From Marthasterias glacialis (taxonomy: Eukaryota > Echinodermata > Asteroidea > Forcipulatida > Asteriidae): a stretch of 64,000 nucleotides of DNA. Numbering within the stretch: the stretch's first letter is position 1; each line of letters opens with the position of its first letter. This document shows, piece by piece, positions 36,813 through 48,800 of this stretch. The stretch lies in NCBI GenBank assembly GCA_911728455.2, contig OU452239.1, forward strand, positions 4,996,384 through 5,060,383, read 5' to 3'. The position numbers and the translations under genes are program-made. Below the pieces are notes generated by a model. The model had not been told where the DNA came from and did no database searches. It saw nothing but the letters and a program-made list of their open reading frames with translations.

Positions 36813-39800
36813 GAGTTTGATTGTGTGGATGATGCTTATACAGACTGGACCAGAGTGGATTCTCTGTTCTGTGTTAGTTGTCTGTGGGTGATGTTCATCA
36901 TACAGAGTGTTTCAGTTCTTGTGCTAATGGGCTATAGATGATTGGGCTCTCTTCTAGTGTTGCTTGCCATATATACATGTACTGCTGCTATTGAAACTGA
37001 TGTTTTGCTGTGCTTGCTGGTTTTGATGATTCTCTGATGCCCCGTTGGTACCAATTCTCTTAAAGAGTGATGAGTTGTGTGCTTCCCCTAGGATTGTGTG
37101 CTTGTGGCTGTATGAATGTTTTGCAATGGCAAACATTTCCATACATACATGAATCTCCTCTTTTACCACGTGCCTTGTGTTCTTTCACACATGAAGCCTG
37201 TTGGTGCCAGGAGAATATTTATCCGGGGCTGCCACATAAGTTATCAACTAATTTTAAGTGAGGCTTTTTAATAATCGGTAGCTCAAACAATTCATACTGA
37301 AGATGTCTGTGTAAAAGGGCCATGTACTTTTCAGTTTCCCTTGTAGGCTTGTATGTTGAAAGTCGTTTTTTAAATTGTGGTATCAATAAAAAAGTGTATG
37401 ATCACAGATTTTTAGAATGTAGAAAAAGTGCTCTCTCCTTAGCAGCATGTAGACTGATATTGGAGTCTGTCATGTTGACATGGAAATTGGAAATTACCTT
37501 TCAGAGTCTGTTGATTATGCAGAACATACCTTGTGAGGTCATCACGACCTCTTCTTTTAGCATTGAGGTTAAATCCCTCAGCTCACATGACCACCTTTGG
37601 AGTGGCCAGGTGACAGCAAATGTCACAAACAGACAGGCAGGTTGCATCCGGCATCTCTGTTGAGTGTCAAGTTCTGGGTCTTGATCTCTATGGCCTCTCG
37701 GATCTTGTGTTGACATACCAAAAGCTGGACAAATATCCGACCCCAGCTTACCAACAGGAGCTAATTGGAACAATTTGCTGGTGGAAAGCAGCGAGGAACC
37801 TATACCTAAGGGTATCAAGTATAGGATTTATCAAACCACAGAAGAAGTTCCTAAGATCAATCTAAAGCAATCAAAAAATTCACAAACCCAGGACCCCTCT
37901 TCGCCCAATTGTCCCGAGTATTGGTATTGGTAGCCCGACTTACAGTGCTGCTAAGTTTTAGCTGACATACTTGGCCCGCTGGTTGGGAAAACTTAGCACC
38001 ACATCCAGACCACTGGATATTTTCTTGCTCAAATCAACAATCTAGAGGGACTGCCAGGACAAAAGTTGATTGGATACAATGTCCTGGCATTGTTCACATA
38101 CATACCTGTGTTGGCATAATAGAAGTAGTTAAGGGAAAATTAGACCAAGATGATTACGTGGCAAGTCGCATCCCGGTGAATATTGTGCAAATATTGAAAC
38201 TTCTCACTTTCTGCCTTAATACTACAAACTTCACCTGCAAAGAACAATACTATAAGCAAAGCCATGATGTGGTGATGGGTTCCCTCCAATGAAGCCAAGC
38301 AATCAAAGGGATGGTCAACCAAACATCCCATTCCGTACATTAAAGAGGTTTCAGAAAAGCTTAACAACACATTCTGCGTCTACGGGGTTAACACTTACCA
38401 CAAGTTGGTCAATACTATCAGGTCTTTCCTTGTACATCCGGACTCTAACAAATGCTGCATCATCTACACATTTTTACTGCCCTGAGAGATATCTGGGCAC
38501 CAGATTCAAGGACCACACAAGACCAACAATGTATAAGTCATAACATGAGAGGAACACTTCTGAAACAGAAAGATCAGGGAGGCCATATAGACCCAGAACC
38601 CAACACTCAACAGGGACGCCGGATACAACCTGCCCACTATCTATGATGATCTGCTGTCACAAGACCACTCCAAATGAGCGGAGGGATTTCATCACAACAC
38701 TAACTAAAGAGGTCGTGATGACCTCGCATGCTATGTTCTTCTATACAACAGACTCTGAAAAGTACTTTTTATTTTCCATGCTCTGATCTTGTTGTTTTCT
38801 CTGATTTAATTTGAATAATTTAATAAATATCTAAAAGAAAAAAAAATAGACTTGACTCAAGTTTGACTTTCTGATTGACATCTATCAAGCCATCCTCTCC
38901 TACATTAACCTGCAATGTGCAAGTTCTAGACCCACACCCTTTTTTTCCCTTTGAATCACTAAAATAACCATGGAAGCACCAAACTCGTAACGTAGCTTAT
39001 ATCAAACTATTGGTGAGTATTTTACACATTGTATGAACACTAAAATTTAAATATTGAAAAATTAAAAACTGTTATTTTAATTGATCATTTGTCAAATACA
39101 CTTGGTAAGAAAGCCATGGGAAGATCTTCTATTCAGTTAGCATGATAGAGATCAATTATATCATTATATACCAAGTATCCCTTAAGATATGTACAATATT
39201 CACCTTCCTTTAGTGAATTCTTTGATGTTAGGTGTTCCAAAGTATGTCACTTGTTCTTCGGTAATCAGAAGAGGTAGTTCTAACCCTACAGATTTCACAA
39301 CATGATTAACCCAGGCTCCAGCAGTAACAATCACCTTGCGACATCCAAATACTCCACGGGTTGTTTCAACCTTTTTATTTAACAGGTAAAATTGTAATAA
39401 TTATTAAATAAAAACAAAATACAGAAAATTTAAAAGAAAAGAATTCAAATAACAAAAGTACCATTAAAAAGCTATTTCAAATAAAAACTGGAAGTTATGT
39501 GATAAAGATCACTCGATGTACAGTAAGTTAATGACATTCTATAAAAAGTGTAGCACATAAAAACCATGTCTTAGACTTGTGTATTTTATGTAAGAAACTG
39601 CAAAATGCACCATCGATCTATTTATAGAATATTTTGATTAAAATATTATTTGTACAGAAATAACCTTGGAAGATCCAATCCTGTTGCTATAGGACTCAAA
39701 GAAAACAATAAAAACTTATTAAACTTGTGAACAAACTTTAAATGAAAAAAAAGTTTGAACAAGACTATGATCTTTTCGAGGTGGATCTTCTTTTTAAGGA

Positions 39801-42800
39801 TCACCATTTAATTTACCTTGTGAGCAGGTGAGTAAAAGTTATTTTTGTTCCAGTAAAATAAAAATAAAATATATGCTCATATTATGAAAGAAAATAACCT
39901 TACCAATATTAAATGTCCTGACTTTCTGATTGCAGTAACTCTCACTTCTTCCCGGATCGTTGCGCCATACTTTCTTGCTAGCTGTATATGAACAGCATTG
40001 GCCAAAGCTGCATCAATCACTCCGTTATCAGGAAAAAATAAAGCTGTACAATTTGGGTTTCTAATAAACTGTGGAAATCGGTCATTTAGAAGCTCTCCAT
40101 CGAGGCAATCACATCTGACAAAAACCAAAAATAAAAATATTAATAAATAGACGTATGTCTGTGGAAACAGAACATAGGGCTTTTCCGCTTTTGGTTAATG
40201 GGGAGAGAATCTTGAAATTGTCAGGAAAAAGAAGAATGTATAAGTGGCATGTTCAAGTTCGCTTCTGGATGTTATGATGATGCGACACAGAAAACTGACC
40301 AAAGATCGTTTTGTGACAAAAAGAAAAAGAAACTAGACATGATTGGTTTCGTGCACGAATGCCAAGCTGTTTTGCCGATAACATTTTCAAATTACTCATC
40401 TGAATATGAAAGTCCGACATTGTGTGCATAATCAAGTAAATAATGCAAGAATAATTGCCTTATGAGATCAAATTCATTCTTTTAAACTGTACCTTTAAGG
40501 TAATATAACCTGACAAATGATGACGTCCTGACATTGCCAATTTGTTTTCAGAGCATTTATGACCTATCAAGCCTGTTTAAAACGGAATTTTGATCATAGC
40601 ATGTTCCATTAGCAATTTATGACTTACAGGGTCATAAAATGAAGGAAAACAAATCTTGTGATGACGTCATTTCACAATAAACAAGAACTTGCCATTATCT
40701 ATAACAACATGTCAAGTTTCAACGTGATTAAACCTATACTTTTGCAGATTTTATACGACTTCAAAAAGTGCACCTTTAATGTCACATCACGTGACCCCCG
40801 ATGACATCGATCTAAAACTTCACACATATGTTGGCTGCCTGACGGTCAGCGTGTGTATCAATATTGAAGTGATTACAAAAAACTTCACCAAACATATCTT
40901 CTCAAAATGCATTTTGAACAGTTTTCAACCTGCCGCTAGAGGGCGCTCTTGTATAACATGACGTTATCATTAAGTACAACTGGGCCGGACACTAACATCC
41001 TTAAAAGCAACTTCATAACTTTGACCACTTTTGAATTACGAAGGCACTTCCGGTTTCGACTGGAAGTAGAGGTCACATAAGGTCGCACACACTGAATAAT
41101 TAATGGAGACCTAATTTATCCCTATACAATCCCGCAAACAGAAACCTACGGTCTCTTGTGGCTGATTTGATACGGATTTTCAAATATTTAAAATATAAAT
41201 ATTTAAGACGACGTCAAGTGACGGGACACATCTATGCTGTTGGGACTATGCCTATGATTTGTGCCAAAAGTCGTGTGTAGAAAAACCATGCGCTATCTCT
41301 ATGGGGTTTGGTGACAAAAAGAAGAAGAGGAAGAAGAAGACGAAAAAAAAATCAGAACAAAAAGAAAGGCTTTTCCGCTACTTGCGGAAAAGCCAATTAA
41401 AATTTGTATGTTAAGAAATTCTTAAAATCAGTCAGTGAAAACTGATTGCAGTAACTGATTGCAATAACTCTAACTTCTTCCCGGATCGATGCGCCATACT
41501 TTCTTGCTAGCTGTAGGCCTATATATGAATAGCATTAGCCAAAGCTGCATCAATCACTCTGTTAAAGCTGTACAATTTGGGTATTTAATAATCTGTGAAA
41601 CTCTTGTCATTTAAAAGCTTGTCCATCAAGGCAATCACATCTAAAAAAAGAATTTTTGTAAATGTTATGTTAAGAAATTCTTAAAACATTAAAGACGCCC
41701 GCTCGTCACTATTGCCCGTTGGCTATTTCTGTAGCACAAAATCGATCATGTACCCATACATAGTTTATGTACATGTACAACGCGTGCACAGGTCAAAGGT
41801 GATCTTTTGTGACACGAATTTGTTTGTCGCGGGTTGACGAGCGGGCATCTTAAAGACTACAAACATCCAGTGGGAAAGATTATAGCCGAAAAAGACCTCC
41901 ACAGTTCCAGAAAAAGTCCACCATTATGGCAAACTCATCAAGTTAAAAGGTTAACAAGTTTTACCTGATTCCATAAGAGTCCATTGCCTTCTTCATCCTG
42001 GCCAAGTACCGTTCCTGTTCAGTGTTCTTCTCAGTAAATGAAACATCGCCAGTTTTATATATTAGAGATAACCCAGACTCTTTCTCCAGATCTGCCCAGC
42101 ATTCAAAAGCTGCCTTACATAAACTCACATACTCCTTACCAATGTAGTTATAGCGCCTGTGTACAGAGTTTGAAATGTATTTAATAAAATGTTACTTGAA
42201 AATCAAAGATAAGCCAAGATTCCATCTTCAAACAGTCGTTCCACATGGGTTCCCAGATAGGAAGTAATTAGCCACCCTTCCTCATAAATCTTATTAATAC
42301 CCCCATTCCACACTAGTCCTGCACAATCCTCACCCTCTGTCCATCCAGACACATTTACTGAGGCAAGGGTACTTCAGTGTTGATGTTATGTTCTGTTTTT
42401 ATGGGTCTTTGCTGGGAACAATGCAGGGCCCTGCCTAGCCCCATAAATAGTGACAATACGCTGTCAGACTACCTCCACTCCTTGGCCCTAAGACCATGTA
42501 ACCCCAACTCCTGTACAGCGCTATGACTTACATGTACCGTGGCATTCTGCCCTTACGTCCTGCTGCAGCCCATCGGATTACGCACTTTACAGGGTGCTGT
42601 AGATGCTCATTGTGCCCTGTTCTGCACTTAACAGCGCGCATGTGCAACAGCAACCATCATGGCTCCGATGATGTTTGAATGTGTCAGTACCAGCCCTGAG
42701 ATTTTTCATCAAAAGGCTAGGAGTTATCACATTGCGAATGTACTCCAGACTCTCTGGCAATGACCGACTGATCATCAATGGGAGAATTAGGAAAAAAACC

Positions 42801-45800
42801 TGTACGTCTCAATTTGAAAGTTCATCTAACGTACTGGGGGTACATGGTCGTAGGGCCAAGGAGTGGCAATAGTCCAGCATATTGGCACTATTTATGGGGC
42901 TAAGTGCTGCTATGCCAAAAGGTGGGAAAAAACACTAGTTCAAAAATCTAGAAGAAGGGGCAGGGGCTAGTTTTTCCGATCAAATTTCAACAAAATTACA
43001 TTAGGAAAACTTCATAGTTATGATAAAAAATTATAACTAAACACAAAATAAGCAAGGACATACTCAAATTAATTTGAGTGATTTCGTTCAAGTTGATCTT
43101 TACGATAAACATTTTTGAAATACATCATGTAAGCTTTAATAATTTGACAACCCATGCGTCATCATGTAATTTTTCCTAGTTTATCATCACATACTAAAAT
43201 TAAAAGTTGTCACTAGAGTGCCCTATTAATGATGAAAAGCTCAGGGGTCATAAATACATTAACCATGACTGGATCATCGGAAATTACAACTTCTACATTG
43301 TATTCAGAGAAGGATACTTGCAAACCGTATAATGCTTAATTGCCATTTTATTCGATCTGAAACACAGAACAACAAAACCAGTGTAAACAACAAATCACAT
43401 TTAAATGTAGTTAAATGGGAAATAGTACTTTGACTTATGAAATGCATCTCAAGAAACCACATGCATAACTCTTCTGAAAATGCTTCAAAATTGGAAACAA
43501 ACCATCTTGAGAAGTGACAACTAAAAAACCTCTCCAAAGGAAACTCACTGAAATTCCGTGTGCATGTGTACATGAAACTGAACTGAATGTGACCTTTAAA
43601 GATTCTTAAACAACACACTATTTTAACACTAGAAAATTACTGATTTTGGTCAAGAAAACAAGGAATATATAACTTACTTCTTTGGCAAGATCCTCCTAAA
43701 CAAACTGAATCTCTACTGGCAAAATCTGGCACTCAGACTACTCTATCTGGAAACACTGTGATTATAACTTTTAAGGGTTACATTTTCATGAAACAGGTTA
43801 GCAATAACAAGGAAAAAACATGGCTGACAAAAGCACATTGTAAACTAAGAAAATCCAAACTCTAGAGGGCGCTATTACTAAAGTTCACTGAAACATCCTC
43901 CGCCCCGGTGAGGAATCTATCCTCATCCTCAGTCATCGTAGCCTTCAGCTGGGTAAATGACAGCAATCTTGGTGATTGGCCTCATGTACTCGCCTTTGCC
44001 AGTCTTCACCTTGATGTTACGCACTTGGCCATCTGGTCCAGGATAGACTTCCAAGACTCTGCCGATGCACCACTTGCCTCGAACTGCAGTCAGCGCGTTG
44101 GGATCAGCAACTGTGACAATGTCATCAACTCGGACGTTACGCTTATCAACCTTCCATTTCCTGCGTGGTACTAACAGGGGTAGAACATCTCTGCTCCAGC
44201 GTTTCCAGAATGTATTTACTATCTTCTGCACAAACTCCACTCGGTGTCTGGGGTTTCTGGTGTCACGGAATGGTCCTTGAGGTACTTCAGTGGATGACCT
44301 TCCAAGGAGGATGTCATTGGGACACAGATAAGAACCATCATCCGGGTCATTAGGAATTCTTCCGATGGGTCGCTGGTTGACAAGGTTGGCAGCCTCAAGA
44401 AGAATGGTGTATAGCTCGAACGGTGTAAGCACTTGTGCTCCTACATGTATAGCCTGTTTAAGCGCAGACTTACAGCTTTTCACCAGTGATTCTGCACAGC
44501 CATTCTGATGTGGTGCTGCAGGTGTGGTGAATTTCCAAATCATTCTCTTCTCAGCACAGTATTGGCGTATCTCGTCTTTGTTCCATCCGTCAATCATCTC
44601 TCTAAGTTCACGTTCTGCTCCTACCAGCTGAGTTCCATTGTCGCTCATCATCAGTGCCGGGTACCCTCGGATCGAAAAGAATCTGCGGAGTACTTGTAGA
44701 AACTCCATGGTTGAACAGTCTACGGCTAACTCCAGGTGAACAGCTCTCGTATTGAGACATGTGAAGATAACTCCATAGTGCTTTGTTGTCTTATTACGTC
44801 CGATCTTCACTTGGTATGGCCCAAAATAGTCGCAGGAAGTGTAATGGAATGGTGGGGTGTATGGAGCCAGGCGTTGTTCTGGTAGGTCAGCCATTACTTG
44901 GGATTCAACTTTGTGCTCTAACTCTCGGCAGTACACACATCTGTACTTCACAGTCTTGGCTAGGGTATGTGCTTTCATGATCCAATACTTCCGTCTCATC
45001 TTCGCTACTGTAGTTGCAACTCCAGAATGACCGTACAGATGCATATGTCGTGCAATGAGACGAGAAATTTGGTGGGCATTTGGAAGAAGAGCTGGATGTT
45101 TGGACTCATAGGACATCATTGATTTACTCAAACGGCCTCCAACTCTCAGGATTCCATCACCATCCTTGAATGGACTAAGGGTCTTAAACTCTCCCCTGGT
45201 GACTCGGTCATGCAGGCTCCTTTGCGCTTGTTTAATCCAGTATACCTCTGATTCTTCAAGCTCCTGCGGGGTCAATGTGCCATCTCTGGCACCCTTGCGA
45301 TCCTCCATGCAGGTGCGTATGTTCCGGACAAACCGGAGCACATAAGCAGTTACTCTGATAAGTCGGCGCCAGCTAGAGAAGTTTTCACTCTCGATGACAT
45401 CTGGTACAATAGTGGTGATGAAGATATTCTGTGACTTACGGACTTCTTTCTGGACTTCTGTTCGGTCTGCTATGGGTGCATCGTGAGGCCAGTCTTCCTC
45501 TGATTTATACAGAAATTCTGGTCCATGGACCCATCTGCCCATCAGTTGCTTGGCATTTATACCACGTGAGACGTCGTCAGCAACATTCAACTCCCCAGGA
45601 ACATGTCTCCACTGTTGGGGGTCAGTACTGCTCTGAATTTCTCCTACTCGGTTTGAAACGAATGGCTTGAACCCTCTGGCTTGGCTGCAGATCCATGCTA
45701 AGACAATCATGCTGTCAGAGAAGAAGATAGTATTTTTTATCTCGAGTCGGGTTTCTTCTGTGATCGTCTTGTACATCCGAGTAGCTATGACTGCTGCTTG

Positions 45801-48800
45801 CAGCTCCAAGCGGGGAATTGTCAGTTTCTTCAAGGGTGCAACTCTGGACTTTGCTGCTATGAATCGGATGTCGTATCTTCCATCTCTCAGAGCCCATCTA
45901 ACATAAGCACAAGCTCCAAAAGCCTCTTCTGATGCATCTGAGAAAATACACAGTGTCGGATTTCCAGTGACATCTGAGGGGGTGAGCGATCTCTGGAAAT
46001 TTATGTAATTTAGCTGTTTCATTTCCTGAAAGAGTTGTCTCCAAAAGTTTTGTTCGGTCGATGGGAGTTCTCGATCCCAGTCGATTCCCATTTTCCAAAG
46101 TCTCTGCATACCAATTTTAGCTCTTATCAGGAATGGTGCAGCAAACCCGATTGGGTCAAAGATTTTGGCTATCTGGCTCAGGATACTGCGTTTGGTGAGC
46201 ACTATTTTTGGTCCTTCAAATTCTGTGGACAAATATTTGTCCAAGTCCATGGTGACTTTGTAGCTTAGTACATCATCTTTAGGCCTCCATACTGTTCCAA
46301 GAACTTTCTCTTGTGTTGAGTCTTCGAGGGGCTTCAACTCATGTTCATCAGGGTTAGCAGCTCTTCCATTTAGTGTCTTGTTCGACAGCCAGCCTTTCAC
46401 TTTAAATCCTCCTTTGCTAAGGATAAAGTCTAGTGTACTTGTCAGCTTTTGTGCATCTGTTACGGTGGGGACAGAATCGCAGATGTCATCCATGTAGGTG
46501 TTCTCTCTCAACACTTTAGCTGCCTCTGGAAATTTATATTCTCCTTCTTCTGCTGTTTTCTTCAGTGCTGTTTGCGCCATTGCCGGTGCCGGCTTGTCAC
46601 CAAAGGTGAGAACAGTTTTGATGTACACATCCGGCTTACGGTCTGTCTCCAAATCTCTCCACAGGAACCGATGAACGTGTTGATCTCTTTCTGGAATTAG
46701 AATTCTGTGATACATTTTGGAGATGTCACCGACGATTGCTACTTCATTCTCCCGAAATCTTAGAATCACTCCAAACAGGCTATTCAGTAGGTCAGGCCCT
46801 TTCATCCAGTAGTCATTCAACCGATGTCCTTGGTACGTTGCAGATGTATTGAAAACTATGCGTAAAGGGGTGCTTTTACTGTCTGGCTTCATGACTCCAT
46901 GATGAGCAATATAGTGAACGGGACCGGTGTAGGACTGTATTTCTTCTGCAGACAGTTTTCTGGCAAACTGCATCTATGTCATATCCTTTATCTGTTTATC
47001 ATAGGCACTGGCATGATCAGGATTCTTCATGAGTCGTCGTTCTGTTGACTCGAGCTTCCGCTCTGCTTGTAGCTTGTTGTCAGGAAGGAGATTTGGATCC
47101 CTTTTCCATGGGTAGGGCACAATCCACTGGTTGCCGATCTTAGTACAACCTTCATCAATGATTCGAGCTTCCTGTAATTCGGTAGGGCTCATCTTTTGTG
47201 GTTTATAGCTGCATGTGTTTGAACTGACTCCCATGGCTTCAGTTGTCCAGAACTCTGTTAAGTCGACTGGCGTAGAATACTTTACATGCAGTACACGACT
47301 GGTTAGCGCTGGTTCCCCCGGGATTGCTCCGAAAATCACCCAACCCAGCGGTGATCGGCGAGCAACAAGATTTCCAGCTTCTCTAATTTCTCCGCTGTGC
47401 ATCTTTGCGTGGTCAATTCCAATCAACAGGTCAATAGAGCCACTCCCTCGATGAAGATTGTCAGGATGAATTTTGAAATGCTGCACTATGGTCGTGAGGT
47501 CAATTTCTGCTAACTCATTACTTATGCAGGGGATGCCGACAGCTGATATTGTATGGAACTGGGACTTGTTCAGTTGACGGGTACGAACCTCAAAGATTTT
47601 TGTTCGCAATTCTTCCTCTTCTCCTCCAACTTTCGTTATTGTGATGACCACTTCTTTCCCTTTCAAATTGAGGTCTTCGGCAAGTGACATCCGGATCAAA
47701 CTAATTTGAGCTCCTGAATCAAATAGTAGGTTTCCCAGCTGATAACTATTCTTGCCTACAACTTCCACCAAAACAACTGGTAGCAGTGCTTCTCTTCCGT
47801 TTACTGATGCAACACCAACATGACTGGAAACTACTGGGGTTGTGGTGGTCTTGTGCAATAAGGGGTGATGAAAGAACTTGCACTGAGCGCCATTCACCAT
47901 CTCTGTACATTGGCGTCTCCTTGAACATGTTGTAATATTGTGATTCTTCCCAGCTTTCTTTAGACAGCTAAAGCAAGCACGATTCTCCTTCATTAATATC
48001 AGGCGATCAGCGGGGTTCATTGACTTGATTTTGGTACATTGATCAAGCCAGTGGTCGGATGTTTGGCAAAGCCAACACTTGAAACTGGTGGAGATCGTCA
48101 GGTTAGCGGGGGGTTTGGGGTTGGTGTTACTTTGTTTAATGTAGTTGATGTTTGAGCGAACGACATCTTGGGGTTGGTTTCGGATTGGTGCTGTCGCTCT
48201 CATACGGGACCTCATCTCTGCTGTCATCCATTCCATCAAGTTTTCCATTGATGGTTGTCGTTTCTCTCCTTCTAGGACACGGAACCACACTTTTCTGTCA
48301 TCTGTATTCATCTTCTTCTCGATTATTGCAAGCATATGGTTGTTGTCCATATCATGTGGTCGGCCTACTTCCTTTAGTATGTTGTAGCTGCGTTTTACCA
48401 GGTGAACGAGTTCACAAAATCTGCCATCTTCCGCATGTTTCAAGGGCTTGAACTTCACGATATCTTGGGTTATTATGTCTGCAACAAATCTTGGGTCACC
48501 ATATATTGAATTTAAGTACTCCCACGCTGCATCATAATCGGACCCCAGTCCCTGGATCAGATCAAGGGGTTTTCCCTGCAAACATGTACGTAAGATAGCG
48601 ATTGCATCCCTCTTACTATATCTTCTATTGATCATGTGGCAAAAATCTGATTTGAAAGTGGAGTACTCACGTACATCCCCAGAGAATTTGGGCATTTTCG
48701 GTTTCTCCATTCTGAAGGTGGATGCGGCAGTATCAGGAGTAGATTTGACGGAGTTTTCGGATTTGACGGAGTTCACGGATTGGACGGAGTTTGCAGATTG

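Noticed and set aside
43304-43618. 104-codon open frame inside the LTR
   Set aside because: It is identical in both LTRs simply because the LTRs are nearly identical. No resemblance to a known protein.
43929-46973. Independent start codon making a separate RT-integrase gene
   Set aside because: The ATG directly follows an in-frame TAG and lies within a region continuous with RT in related elements. It is more simply the second part of one interrupted polyprotein.
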